Below, one piece after another: positions 34,355-43,232 of a stretch of DNA of 64,000 nucleotides. Source of the stretch: Oribacterium sp. WCC10 (GTDB lineage Bacteria > Bacillota > Clostridia > Lachnospirales > Lachnospiraceae). How positions within the stretch are numbered: position 1 is the stretch's first letter; each line of letters starts with the position of its first letter. Where the stretch lies: NCBI RefSeq assembly GCF_900113415.1, contig NZ_FOPH01000002.1:1-64000 (forward strand). Reading direction: 5' to 3'. The position numbers and the translations under genes were made by a program. The notes beneath the pieces were generated by a model, which was not told the DNA's origin, ran no database searches, and was given only the letters and a program-made list of their open reading frames with translations.

Positions 34355-35785
34355 ATGGATGAAAATAATAAAAAAGAAGAAATAATCACTGAGGATCTTG
34401 ATAAAGAAGCAGATAAAAAGATTCAGGGTTATGGTGCAAAGTATATGACCTGTATCTCTATGCTGATTTTTGCTGCAATTTTTGCTGTCGGAGTATTTGC
34501 TGAAAGGCCTGAATACTCTGAATCAGAAAAGAGACCACTTGAAAAGAAGCCGGAAATTTGGGTGACCGGTACGTTGACAGGAAAGTACTTTGAAAAGCTG
34601 GACAGATGGTTTTCGGATACATTTCCGCATAGGGAAAGACTTCTGAGTCTGGAATCCGGTATGGAGGCATTTTACGGGTCAGGAAGTGAAGCCTTTTATG
34701 GCAATAAAACAGATGCTCATGAGGATACTATTCCGGAGGTTTCTGAATCGCTGGCTCCGGTTATAGAACTTGAGACAAGTGAAGCATCCACCGAGGCTGA
34801 GACAGAAGCGTCGGATTTATACAGTAATCTTATAGAAACTAATGCGGACGGAACACTAAAGGTAGATACCGAGCCTAAGGAAGAGGTTGAAATCACCGGA
34901 GAGCAGGCCGGAAACATTTATGTAACCAACAATAAGGGATATGAGATATTCTATTATAATCAGGGCGGATCTGTTAAATATGCCTCTGTGATAAATACGG
35001 TTAAGGCATTGTTTCCTGACAGAAATGTATATGACATACTTGTTCCGAACAGCTTTGGAGTTGAACTGGATACTTCTCTTCAGGAAGAGCTTGGTTCCGG
35101 GAATATGCCGGATGCATTCAACTATATATTCAGCCTTATGGATCCTTCGGTACATAGAATATCCTTGTTTGATACTATGGTGGAACATAAGGATGAGTAT
35201 ATATATTTCAATACCGACCATCACTGGACGGGACTTGGCGCGTACTATGCCTACAGAGCTTTCTGTGAGGAAAAAGGTATAACAGCGCATGAACTCAGTG
35301 ATTTTAGATATGTTGACTATACCGGATTTTATGGGACATTCTACTTTGCAACAAACAGATCCGAGGAACTTAAAGATAATCCCGATCATGTAGAGGCGTG
35401 GATACCAAGGGGAACCAATGATGCTGTTATAACGGATGAGTCAGGAGCTGAATTTAATTCAAATATCATTAATGATGTAACCGAAGCAAATGCCGGTAGA
35501 AAGTATAATTGTTTTATAAACGGTGATCATCCGTTTACCAGGATAAGCAATCCTGCTATCACGGACGGGTCAAGTTGTGTTGTTGTTAAGGAATCGTATG
35601 GCAATGCATTCGTTCCGTATCTTGTGGATCATTATGAAAATGTTTATGTTGTGGATTATCGGTCCTATAAAGATAACCTTGCACAGTTCATAAAAGATAG
35701 GAATGTACAGGACATCATATTCATTAATAATGTACAGGCTATTACTGAAAAAGTATCCGGTGAGATACTGAGTATCTTTTCTTAA
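34355..35785 (+). CDS. DHHW-family (AlgJ/AlgX-like) O-acetylation partner
   Basis: A 476-aa protein with one N-terminal membrane helix (about residues 30-50) and an extracytoplasmic SGNH-like domain. The signature FNTDHHWTGLGAYYAYRAF (DHHW, about residues 287-305) and ERPEYSESEKRPLEKKPE (start of the domain) define the family. The putative catalytic Ser lies in VVKESYGNAFVPYL. An acidic, Ser/Thr-rich insertion at about 110-165 looks like a linker. It probably completes acetyl transfer to an exopolysaccharide or wall polymer with the upstream MBOAT protein. Confidence 0.9.
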   Translation: MDENNKKEEIITEDLDKEADKKIQGYGAKYMTCISMLIFAAIFAVGVFAERPEYSESEKRPLEKKPEIWVTGTLTGKYFEKLDRWFSDTFPHRERLLSLESGMEAFYGSGSEAFYGNKTDAHEDTIPEVSESLAPVIELETSEASTEAETEASDLYSNLIETNADGTLKVDTEPKEEVEITGEQAGNIYVTNNKGYEIFYYNQGGSVKYASVINTVKALFPDRNVYDILVPNSFGVELDTSLQEELGSGNMPDAFNYIFSLMDPSVHRISLFDTMVEHKDEYIYFNTDHHWTGLGAYYAYRAFCEEKGITAHELSDFRYVDYTGFYGTFYFATNRSEELKDNPDHVEAWIPRGTNDAVITDESGAEFNSNIINDVTEANAGRKYNCFINGDHPFTRISNPAITDGSSCVVVKESYGNAFVPYLVDHYENVYVVDYRSYKDNLAQFIKDRNVQDIIFINNVQAITEKVSGEILSIFS

Positions 35786-35866
35786 AATTTTAATTCACTA
35801 AAATTTAAGAGACATGTTATGATGACTGTGTCATAATACATCAGCATAGCAAAATCTATAAGGCTG

Positions 35867-35895
35867 TTGCAAAAACATCGGTCTTCAATTATAAT
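35867..35895 (+). promoter_or_regulatory. Sigma-A promoter for murA
   Basis: -35 TTGCAA (35867-35872), 17-base spacer, perfect -10 TATAAT (35890-35895). The leader then holds a hairpin TAGTGCG/CGCACTA (35919-35948) that ends just before the AAGGAG site. Confidence 0.75.
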
Positions 35896-35962
35896 CTTTA
35901 GGATTATGTAAAAAGGTTTAGTGCGCTCTTTTTTGGATTTACGCACTATTTCAAGGAGATAT

Positions 35963-37258
35963 ATGGAACAGTTTATCATGAAAGGCGGAAAGCCACTGCA
36001 CGGAGAGGTCGTGATAGGTGGGGCAAAAAATGCTGCATTAGGTATTATTGCCGGAGCGCTTTTAACAGATGACGATGTAACAATAGAAAATCTGCCGGAT
36101 GTACGTGACATCAATGTCATGCTTGAGGCTCTTAAGGAAGTCGGTGCTACAGTTAAGCGCATCGACAGACATACAGCACTAATTAATGCGTCAAACGTGC
36201 AGGATGTTTCGATTGATGATGAGTACATCCGAAAGATCAGAGCTTCGTATTATTTTATAGGAGCTTTGCTTGGCAAATATCAGAAGGCAATAGTACCTCT
36301 TCCGGGAGGATGTGCTATCGGATCAAGACCTATCGATCAGCATATAAAGGGATTTAGAGCTTTAGGTACCAATGTCGAGATCAAAAACGGGTGTGTTCAT
36401 GCTGAAGCCCCGAGTGGTCTAAAAGCGTCTCATATTTATCTTGATGTTGTATCAGTAGGTGCTACCATAAATATTATGCTTGCTGCGGTTCTTGCAGAGG
36501 GCAGAACCATAGTGGAGAATGTTGCCAAGGAGCCACATATAGTGGATGTTGCGAATTTCCTTAATTCTATGGGAGCCAACATCAAGGGAGCAGGTACTGA
36601 CACCATACGTATCAAAGGTGTAAAGAGATTGCATGGAACAACATATGCAGTCATACCTGACCAGATTGAGGCAGGAACATTTATGTGTGCGGCAGCCGCC
36701 ACAAGAGGTGACGTACTTATTAAGAATGTTATCCCTAAGCATCTTGAGTCTATTACAGCCAAGCTTTTGGAGATGGGCAATACGATTTATGAGTATGATG
36801 AGGCTGTACGTGTTATAGGCGTGGATGTACAGCATCCTACAGATGTTAAGACGCTTCCTTATCCGGGGTTTCCTACGGATATGCAGCCGCAGATGTCAGT
36901 TACACTTGCTCTTGCAGAAGGAACATCTGTTGTAATCGAGTCAATATTCGAGAACAGATTCAAGTATGTAGATGAACTTGCCCGTATGGGATCCAATATT
37001 AAGGTTGAGGGCAATGTTTCTGTTATAGATGGTGTCAGAAAGTTTACAGGTGCAAGTGTTAATGCTTTGGACTTAAGAGCCGGTGCGGCACTTGTAATCG
37101 CGGGTCTTTGTGCTGAAGGTATAACAACGGTTAATGAAATCGGTTATATCCAGAGAGGATATGAGCATTTCGATAAGAAGCTTCAGACTCTTGGTGCTGA
37201 TATTGCCATGGTTGATTCAGAGAGAGCTGTTCAGAAGTTTAAGCTTCGCGTAGGTTGA
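35963..37258 (+). CDS. murA: UDP-N-acetylglucosamine 1-carboxyvinyltransferase MurA
   Basis: MurA adds enolpyruvate to UDP-GlcNAc, the first committed step of peptidoglycan synthesis and the fosfomycin target. The 431-aa product has GGAKNAALGIIAGALL (residues 16-31), the catalytic Cys in LPGGCAIGSRPIDQHI (Cys 117), DLRAGAALVIAGL and the family inside-out repeats. Cys rather than Asp means the enzyme should be fosfomycin-sensitive. The ATG at 35963 follows AAGGAG; the earlier start at 35921 overlaps the leader hairpin. Confidence 0.96.
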   Translation: MEQFIMKGGKPLHGEVVIGGAKNAALGIIAGALLTDDDVTIENLPDVRDINVMLEALKEVGATVKRIDRHTALINASNVQDVSIDDEYIRKIRASYYFIGALLGKYQKAIVPLPGGCAIGSRPIDQHIKGFRALGTNVEIKNGCVHAEAPSGLKASHIYLDVVSVGATINIMLAAVLAEGRTIVENVAKEPHIVDVANFLNSMGANIKGAGTDTIRIKGVKRLHGTTYAVIPDQIEAGTFMCAAAATRGDVLIKNVIPKHLESITAKLLEMGNTIYEYDEAVRVIGVDVQHPTDVKTLPYPGFPTDMQPQMSVTLALAEGTSVVIESIFENRFKYVDELARMGSNIKVEGNVSVIDGVRKFTGASVNALDLRAGAALVIAGLCAEGITTVNEIGYIQRGYEHFDKKLQTLGADIAMVDSERAVQKFKLRVG

Positions 37259-37268
37259 TATAATTTAT

Positions 37269-37314
37269 AAAAGTCTGAATTTCGATAATGATCGGAATTC
37301 AGACTTTTTTTATT
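37269..37314 (+). terminator. Rho-independent terminator after murA
   Basis: AAAGTCTGAATTTCGAT pairs with ATCGGAATTCAGACTTT, four-base loop, then TTTTATT. Confidence 0.92.
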
Positions 37315-37365
37315 TAAATAAGGTTTTATCCGGATAGAACCGTCACAGCTATTACTCAAGGAAAA

Positions 37366-37383
37366 TGTTTCATAAATGTTCAA
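37366..37383. promoter_or_regulatory. GTTTCA box 1 of the sugar-acid locus
   Basis: TGTTTCATAAATGTTCAA, upstream of the first permease gene. It shares TGTTTCATAA with the box before pdxA. It lies about 90-70 bases upstream of the proposed -35 at 37452. Confidence 0.45.
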
Positions 37384-37416
37384 AAATATCGAATTAGTTA
37401 TTAGCTATATGATATA

Positions 37417-37431
37417 TGTTTCAAAATGAAA
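37417..37431. promoter_or_regulatory. GTTTCA box 2 of the sugar-acid locus
   Basis: TGTTTCAAAATGAAA contains the dyad TTTCA-AAA-TGAAA. The 11-mer GTTTCAAAATG is identical in the box at 44584. It lies about 20 bases upstream of the -35, a position used by activators. Confidence 0.5.
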
Positions 37432-37451
37432 TAAAAGCTTTTTGGCATTCG

Positions 37452-37480
37452 TTGATTTTTACTTCTCCATAAAAGATAAT
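37452..37480 (+). promoter_or_regulatory. Possible promoter for the first sugar-acid operon
   Basis: TTGATT (37452-37457), 17-base spacer, GATAAT (37475-37480). Both hexamers are imperfect, consistent with an activated promoter. Confidence 0.45.
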
Positions 37481-37516
37481 TATTACAGTTGAAAAAATTT
37501 GAAAGGGGATCAGATC

Positions 37517-38800
37517 ATGATGGAACTTAAAACTATTGCACTGATACTATTTATCCTGATGTATGTGGTCATGATCGCAAAATCAGACTGGAAGTTATAT
37601 GCAATATGGGCTGTGGCTGCAGTTTTTGTTGCATTAGGGATAATAGAGAGAAATCCGCTTTATATATTGTCGGTAGTAAACTGGAATGTCCTGATGATGA
37701 TCGGCGGAACAATGTTAGTCGTCTACTATTTCATAGAGTCAAAGATGCCTAATCTGCTTGCTGATATCATTTTGGACAAATGTCCAAATGTAATGTGGGT
37801 AATCATACTTATGTCTCTTTTTTCCGGAGCTGTATCCGCTTTTATCGATAATGTCGCAACAGTGCTTATGATAGCACCTGTGGCACTGGCTATCTGCAAA
37901 AAACTGGAGATATCGCCTGTTTCCATGATTCTTTCGGTGGCGGTTTCATCAAATCTTCAGGGAGCTGCAACTCTTGTGGGCGATACTACATCCATTATGC
38001 TTGGTGATTATGCAGATATGAACTTTATGGAGTTCTTTTGGATGATGGGACGTCCCGGAATCTTTTGGGCAGTTGAGCTTGGTGCATTAATGACAGTTCC
38101 TGTAATGATGTTTCTTTTTCACAAGCTTACACAGCCTGTTGAAGCAAATGAGAAAACAGTTATAGAGGATAAAGTTCCTACTATCGCTCTATGCGGAATA
38201 GTAGTTTGTCTCATTATTGCATCCTTTATTCCTAATACACCGTCTGTTATAAACGGAACAATCTGCATGGTTATAGCAGTAATCACTGTTATATATGATT
38301 ATGTGACTAAAAAGTCAAAGGTTAACATACAACGTGCTTTGGCCTCGGTCGATTATGAAACACTTCTTGTGCTTTGCGGATTATTTGTCGTTATCAGAGG
38401 TATCACAGATGCAGGACTTATTGATGATGCGGCTAAGATGATTGTTAATGCAGGCGGAGATAATCTGTTTGTTTTATACACTATCATAGTTTGGGGATCG
38501 GTTATCTTCTCGGCTTTTATTGATAATATACCGTATGTTGCAACAATGCTTCCGATACTCACAAGTATCACAGCGTTGCTTGGGATTGAACCATATGTGC
38601 TTTACTTCGGACTTCTTACCGGCGCAACTTTGGGAGGAAATATCACGCCGATCGGTGCAAGTGCAAACATTACCGCAGTGGGAATGCTTAAGAAGGCAGG
38701 ATATGAGGTATCTTTCGGGGATTTTATGAAGATCGGTATTCCTTTTACCTTTGTTGCAGCTACAACAGGATACCTGTTTATTTGGGCATTCTGGCATTGA
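37517..38800 (+). CDS. SLC13/ArsB-like anion permease (sugar-acid locus)
   Basis: A 427-aa ion-transporter-superfamily permease with about eleven helices. Two inverted-repeat signature segments are visible: FIDNVATVLMIAPVALAI (about residue 115) and FIDNIPYVATMLPILTSI (about 335), plus SSNLQGAATLVGDT and LGGNITPIGASANITAVGM. Members carry dicarboxylates, citrate, sulfate or arsenite with Na+ or H+. The locus suggests an organic, probably sugar-derived, acid. The ATG at 37517 follows AAAGGGG. It is the first gene of an operon running to the sialidase-like gene. Confidence 0.88.
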   Translation: MMELKTIALILFILMYVVMIAKSDWKLYAIWAVAAVFVALGIIERNPLYILSVVNWNVLMMIGGTMLVVYYFIESKMPNLLADIILDKCPNVMWVIILMSLFSGAVSAFIDNVATVLMIAPVALAICKKLEISPVSMILSVAVSSNLQGAATLVGDTTSIMLGDYADMNFMEFFWMMGRPGIFWAVELGALMTVPVMMFLFHKLTQPVEANEKTVIEDKVPTIALCGIVVCLIIASFIPNTPSVINGTICMVIAVITVIYDYVTKKSKVNIQRALASVDYETLLVLCGLFVVIRGITDAGLIDDAAKMIVNAGGDNLFVLYTIIVWGSVIFSAFIDNIPYVATMLPILTSITALLGIEPYVLYFGLLTGATLGGNITPIGASANITAVGMLKKAGYEVSFGDFMKIGIPFTFVAATTGYLFIWAFWH

Positions 38801-38886
38801 TAAAAGCTAATGAAAAACATGGATTAAAGACGGGATTAATCGTGGGATATATATGAAAAAAATCATTACATGGAAGGGAAAGCGCA

Positions 38887-40098
38887 ATGGAACATAATCA
38901 CAACCAATTGCTCATTCTTGCAGATGATTTGACTGGTGCGCTTGATTCGGGCGTTCAGTTAACCTGTAAAGGTGAGCATGTGGTTATATTGACAGAAAGA
39001 GATGCAGCATTTCCGGAAGACAACTCAGTGGATGTAATTGTGATAGATACGGAAACGAGACATGTTTCGAAAGAAGACGCATCGGAAATTGTTAAAAATC
39101 TGGTTAAAAAAGCATTTGATCATGGAATAAACCGTATATACAAAAAAACGGATTCGGGTCTAAGAGGAAATGTAGGAGCTGAACTTGCAGCAGTTCTGGA
39201 AGCAAGTAAAAGCGACCATTTGAATTTTATACCTGCTTATCCGGCGGTAGACAGAAAGACCATCAATGGAATTCAGTATGTTAATGGGAAGCCTTTGGCA
39301 GAAAGCATATTTGCCAAGGATCCCATTAATCCGATAACGGTTAGCAGAATAGAAGATCTGATACATCTTGGAAGTGATGTTCAGGTTGTTTCCGGAGACA
39401 GCGAAGTAAAGAGGGGAATTGTTGTATATGATGCGGAAACAAATGAGGATATGAAAAAGATAGCGGAAAAACTGGATGCGGATTCAGATCTTGACATCAC
39501 AGGTGGTTGTGCAGGATTCCTAGAGGTTTTTCCGGTACAGGTTACATCAAGAAAAGATGTGGATTTTAAAGGGCTTGGAAAGAAACTTCTGGTACTGTCC
39601 GGATCTGTTAATGAAATTACCAGGGCACAACTCAGTTTTTCGGAGAAGCAGGGAGCCTTCAGACTACATGTTCCTTTGAATGAAATACTTCAGAATATAT
39701 GGAGCGATGATGATAAGGAAAGCTTTTCCGAGAAGCTAAAATCGGCTCAGGAGAATTCCTTAATCATCATAGATACTCTTGGGGAATTCGATCGTAAGTA
39801 TGTCAATACTCCTGATGAAGCAGCGCATATCATAGCATCACATATGGGACGTCTTGCAAGTAACATTATCAGGAAATTCCCTGAGAGAACAATAATGATG
39901 ATAGGCGGGGACACATTACAGGGCTTTATCAGAAATCAGGGGATAAGTGTACTCAGACCCATTGAGGAGATAGATCCGGGTATAGTTATCGCAGCTTATG
40001 ATTATGACGGAAAAGAAAATTATCTTATTACAAAATCCGGAGCATTTGGCTCGCCTGATCAGTTAGAACGTATAGTATCGTGGCTCGAAAATAGTTAA
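38887..40098 (+). CDS. Four-carbon acid sugar kinase (DUF1537 family)
   Basis: A 403-aa kinase of the DUF1537/OtnK/DtnK family. Known members phosphorylate D-erythronate, L- or D-threonate and related 3-oxo-tetronates. Motifs: N-terminal LILADDLTGALDSGVQL (residues 8-24), IYKKTDSGLRGNVGAELAA (sugar-acid binding; about 85-103), NFIPAYPAVDRKTINGIQYVNG, and C-terminal nucleotide-binding segments MIGGDTLQGFIRNQGI and YLITKSGAFGSPDQL. Partner PdxA2-type dehydrogenase is encoded at 48.4 kb. In characterised pathways this pair turns a tetronate into dihydroxyacetone phosphate plus CO2. Confidence 0.9.
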   Translation: MEHNHNQLLILADDLTGALDSGVQLTCKGEHVVILTERDAAFPEDNSVDVIVIDTETRHVSKEDASEIVKNLVKKAFDHGINRIYKKTDSGLRGNVGAELAAVLEASKSDHLNFIPAYPAVDRKTINGIQYVNGKPLAESIFAKDPINPITVSRIEDLIHLGSDVQVVSGDSEVKRGIVVYDAETNEDMKKIAEKLDADSDLDITGGCAGFLEVFPVQVTSRKDVDFKGLGKKLLVLSGSVNEITRAQLSFSEKQGAFRLHVPLNEILQNIWSDDDKESFSEKLKSAQENSLIIIDTLGEFDRKYVNTPDEAAHIIASHMGRLASNIIRKFPERTIMMIGGDTLQGFIRNQGISVLRPIEEIDPGIVIAAYDYDGKENYLITKSGAFGSPDQLERIVSWLENS

Positions 40099-40142
40099 TT
40101 ATTGTCATATGATTGGCATTTGTTATTAAAGGAGGAAGAATT

Positions 40143-41315
40143 ATGGCACTGGAAAAGTATAGTCTCAAGTTACCAAAGGCAGTTTATTCAGGAAAGGAAT
40201 CAATGGATAATATTCCTGAGATTCTTAAGGCAGCAGGTGCAAAAAAGGTTGCTGCATTTACAGACAAAGGGCTTCGTAAGCTCGGTCTCTTTGATCTTGT
40301 TGAGGTTCAGCTTAAGAAATCTGAAGTAGAGTTTGATATATATGATGATTTTCCTGCAGAGCCAAGCTATCAGGCAGTTCAGGCTGTTATCGATCAGTTT
40401 AAGGGTAAGGGATATGATTTCATCGTTGCGTGCGGTGGCGGCTCAGTTATGGATACGGCAAAGCTTGCATCTATACTTGTTACAGATGAGTATGGTGTTA
40501 AGGAACTTCTTGATGATCCAAAGCGTGCAAAAAAGTGTCTTCAGATTCTTACTATTCCAACAACTGCCGGAACAGGTGCTGAGTGTACTCCAAATGCTAT
40601 CGTGGGTGTTCCTGAGAAGGAAGTTAAGATCGGAATCGTAAATGATAATATGATGTCTGATTATGTAATCCTGGATGCAAGACTTATAGAGAATCTTCCA
40701 AGAGCTATAGCTGCATCTACAGGTGTTGATGCTATGTGCCACTGTATCGAGTGTTACACATCCAACAAGGCTAATGCATTCTCTGATACTTTTGCACTTC
40801 GCGGTTTCGACATGATTATGAACAATATCGTTAAGGCATGTGATGACAAGACTGCGCTTACAGAGAAGAACAATATGCAGATTGCTGCATTTTACGGCGG
40901 AGTTGCTATCACTGCTTCAGGAACTACTGCGGTTCATGCGCTTAGTTATCCTCTCGGCGGAAAATATCATGTTGCACACGGAACATCAAATGCCATGCTT
41001 CTCATTCCTGTAATGAAGATGAATGCAGCTAATGAAGAGTTCCGTAAGAGAATGGCTGAGGCATGGGATGCTGCATATCATGGAGATAAAAAGCTCACAA
41101 CTGTTGATGAGAAGGCATATGCACTTATTGACTGGATGGATGAGATTGTTAAACATCTTGAGATACCTACCGATCTTAAGGAATTTGGTGTAAAGAGCGA
41201 TGATCTTGAGGGACTTGTTGCAGCAGGACTTCAGCAGCAGAGACTTCTTGTAAATAATATGCTTGAAGTAACAGCTGAAGATGCAAGAAAGATTTATCTT
41301 CAGGTAATGGCTTAA
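40143..41315 (+). CDS. Iron-containing alcohol dehydrogenase
   Basis: A 390-aa group III Fe-dependent NAD(P) alcohol dehydrogenase. Nucleotide site IVACGGGSVMDTAKLAS (about residues 92-108), PTTAGTGAECTPNAIV, and metal ligands in ASTGVDAMCHCIECYTS and GTTAVHALSYPLGGKYHVAHGTSN (three His plus an upstream Asp). AAAGGAGG precedes the ATG. In this operon it may oxidise a hydroxy acid (making a substrate for the kinase or aldolase) or reduce an aldehyde freed by the aldolase. Unlike adhE at 51 kb it has no aldehyde dehydrogenase domain. Confidence 0.9.
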   Translation: MALEKYSLKLPKAVYSGKESMDNIPEILKAAGAKKVAAFTDKGLRKLGLFDLVEVQLKKSEVEFDIYDDFPAEPSYQAVQAVIDQFKGKGYDFIVACGGGSVMDTAKLASILVTDEYGVKELLDDPKRAKKCLQILTIPTTAGTGAECTPNAIVGVPEKEVKIGIVNDNMMSDYVILDARLIENLPRAIAASTGVDAMCHCIECYTSNKANAFSDTFALRGFDMIMNNIVKACDDKTALTEKNNMQIAAFYGGVAITASGTTAVHALSYPLGGKYHVAHGTSNAMLLIPVMKMNAANEEFRKRMAEAWDAAYHGDKKLTTVDEKAYALIDWMDEIVKHLEIPTDLKEFGVKSDDLEGLVAAGLQQQRLLVNNMLEVTAEDARKIYLQVMA

Positions 41316-41345
41316 TACTGATATCAGACAGCAGGAGGATGACCA

Positions 41346-43175
41346 ATGCGAGACACCATGAATCGACCTGAAAAATTTTCACCGTATGGCGGTCAGTTAA
41401 TACTTGAAAAGGTTAAAGGAACAACTTCAGGGAAACTAAATCCTGAAAATGATGTTGATACAGTATGTGGACAGGACAGAGATATGTACAGCTACATACC
41501 GGCATCAGGTTGTCCTCATGCTAAGCAGACTCAGGTATTTATGGTATTAAGAGACAGTGATACCAAAGAGTCTGCAGAAAGTCTGATAAGGTCACTTGGA
41601 CTTGACAGACTTTCTGAGGAAAGACATTTTATTCTTCTTTTTCCAAATCCTTTGCAAGGTGGGTGGAATTATGAAGATGAGTCTGGAAGAGATGATGATA
41701 AAGCGTTTTTAGTAAGATGCTTTGCCGCTCTGCCTAAATCTCAGGGTGGAGTTGCCGGATTTAACGGTATGATATTTTATCTTGGGACTACAAGAGAATC
41801 TTCAGCGATGGCTATGACCCTGGCTTCGAAGTCCCCCCTAGATGCTGCAGCCATCATGATAGGTGAGTTTCCGGAGAAATACAATATTCCGGATGGACCA
41901 AAGGCACCACAAAACGCATGGCTTTATGAGCCGAATACTGAAGCTGAAACATATCTTAACAGTGTAAATGCACCTGTTATATCGGTAGATGATACGGAAT
42001 CTTACAGTGATTCTGTTGTACTTTGGGCATCTGCATTTGCAAATAAGGATAATAATGGAATAAGACATTTTGTTTCTGAGGCCGGACTCAGTGAAGCTAC
42101 ACTCCAGGATGCATGGGAAAGAATGTTTTCGGAGACAAGGCGTTGGCGAAATGATAAATATGGTATCTATCAGAAACGTGTGAATTTTGATGACATGGGA
42201 TTTATGGCTCATGTGGATACGGATGAGTTGCATGTTCCGGAAGATGATGATTTCGGAATTAAGAGAACCTGGTATGAATATGTTCCGGTGAGACACAGAG
42301 GAAAACGCAAAAAGCTTCCGGTTGTTTTCTACTTTCATGGTATAAACTGTACACCTTTGTATGGAGCAGAACAGAGCGAGTGGGCAACTATAGCGGAGAG
42401 GGAGGGTTTCATTGCTGTATTTCCGGCGCCGGCAGAAGAAGAACGGTGGAATGGACAAAATGATCCAAGACTTCCTTCGGACGTTGAGTTTGTTATGAAA
42501 CTTATAGAACATGTGGATAAGAAGGTTCATCCTGTGGATAGGACACGTATCTATATTTCGGGTTTCTCTATGGGATCGATGTTCACAAATGCGCTGGCTT
42601 CATCTTACCCGGACGTCTTTGCAGGGGCAGTGGCTATAAATGGCCCTAATATTGGCTATTTTCAGACTTTGGAAGAAGCGCTTCCAGGGCTTCTTATGTT
42701 CAGACCTGATTCCAGACTGAAAAATATAAAACCTAATGGTGAGAAAGCTTCACCAATACGTATGCTTTCTGATGATAAAAAGAAAAAATACGATTACAGG
42801 ATGCCTTTTGTTCAGTTTGCAGGAGAACTTGATGGTCTGGGATTTGCCAAAGGGCGAAATTTTCCTATGAAATCAAAGAAAGATGGTATCTGGATAGATA
42901 CCATTGATTTTTGGAAGAAATATAATGGTATACCCGTTACCGAAGATATGTTTGAGGAAGGATCTGTTTCAGGACTGAAAGCTGATAAGAGCGAAGACAG
43001 GATGGAAAGGTTCTATTGTCAGACATGGAATAATCAAAATGATGAACAGCTTTATCATTTCATAACTGCAAGACGTATGCCTCATGCGGTTGATAAAAGG
43101 GAGCTTGAGATAGGCTGGGAAATCATAAAGCATTATGTTAGAAACAGCGACGGAACGCTTGGATATAAAAAATAA
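41346..43175 (+). CDS. Two-lobed esterase, C-terminal PHB-depolymerase/feruloyl-esterase-like domain
   Basis: A 609-aa alpha/beta-hydrolase. The C-terminal half (about residues 300-600) is like PHB-depolymerase/LpqC esterases: oxyanion segment VVFYFHGINCTP, nucleophile elbow GFSMGS (Ser 408), likely Asp 496 in GELDG, and His 580 in RMPHAVD. The N-terminal half (about 60-230: ERHFILLFPNPLQGGWNYED, FYLGTTRESSAMAMTLAS) looks like a second hydrolase lobe whose elbow has lost the GxSxG pattern. No signal peptide is present, so it should act in the cytoplasm on an imported ester. GGAGG precedes the ATG. It probably removes an acyl or aryl group from the imported compound. Confidence 0.83.
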   Translation: MRDTMNRPEKFSPYGGQLILEKVKGTTSGKLNPENDVDTVCGQDRDMYSYIPASGCPHAKQTQVFMVLRDSDTKESAESLIRSLGLDRLSEERHFILLFPNPLQGGWNYEDESGRDDDKAFLVRCFAALPKSQGGVAGFNGMIFYLGTTRESSAMAMTLASKSPLDAAAIMIGEFPEKYNIPDGPKAPQNAWLYEPNTEAETYLNSVNAPVISVDDTESYSDSVVLWASAFANKDNNGIRHFVSEAGLSEATLQDAWERMFSETRRWRNDKYGIYQKRVNFDDMGFMAHVDTDELHVPEDDDFGIKRTWYEYVPVRHRGKRKKLPVVFYFHGINCTPLYGAEQSEWATIAEREGFIAVFPAPAEEERWNGQNDPRLPSDVEFVMKLIEHVDKKVHPVDRTRIYISGFSMGSMFTNALASSYPDVFAGAVAINGPNIGYFQTLEEALPGLLMFRPDSRLKNIKPNGEKASPIRMLSDDKKKKYDYRMPFVQFAGELDGLGFAKGRNFPMKSKKDGIWIDTIDFWKKYNGIPVTEDMFEEGSVSGLKADKSEDRMERFYCQTWNNQNDEQLYHFITARRMPHAVDKRELEIGWEIIKHYVRNSDGTLGYKK

Positions 43176-43232
43176 GAAAGAAACGTATTACAGATGAGCA
43201 GGGTTTGTAACTGCTTTGCAGGAGGAAAAACA

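Noticed and set aside
34856-35389. 177-aa minus-strand open frame
   Set aside because: It is antisense to the DHHW gene and has no homology I can recognise.
37440-37460. Sigma-54 (-24/-12) promoter before the first sugar-acid permease
   Set aside because: TTGGCATTC resembles the -24 half, but the GC expected 10 bases after the GG is missing; similar checks upstream of the regulator, the second permease and pdxA also failed.
41838-42530. 230-aa minus-strand open frame
   Set aside because: It is fully antisense to the esterase gene, with Cys/Ile/Phe-rich shadow composition.
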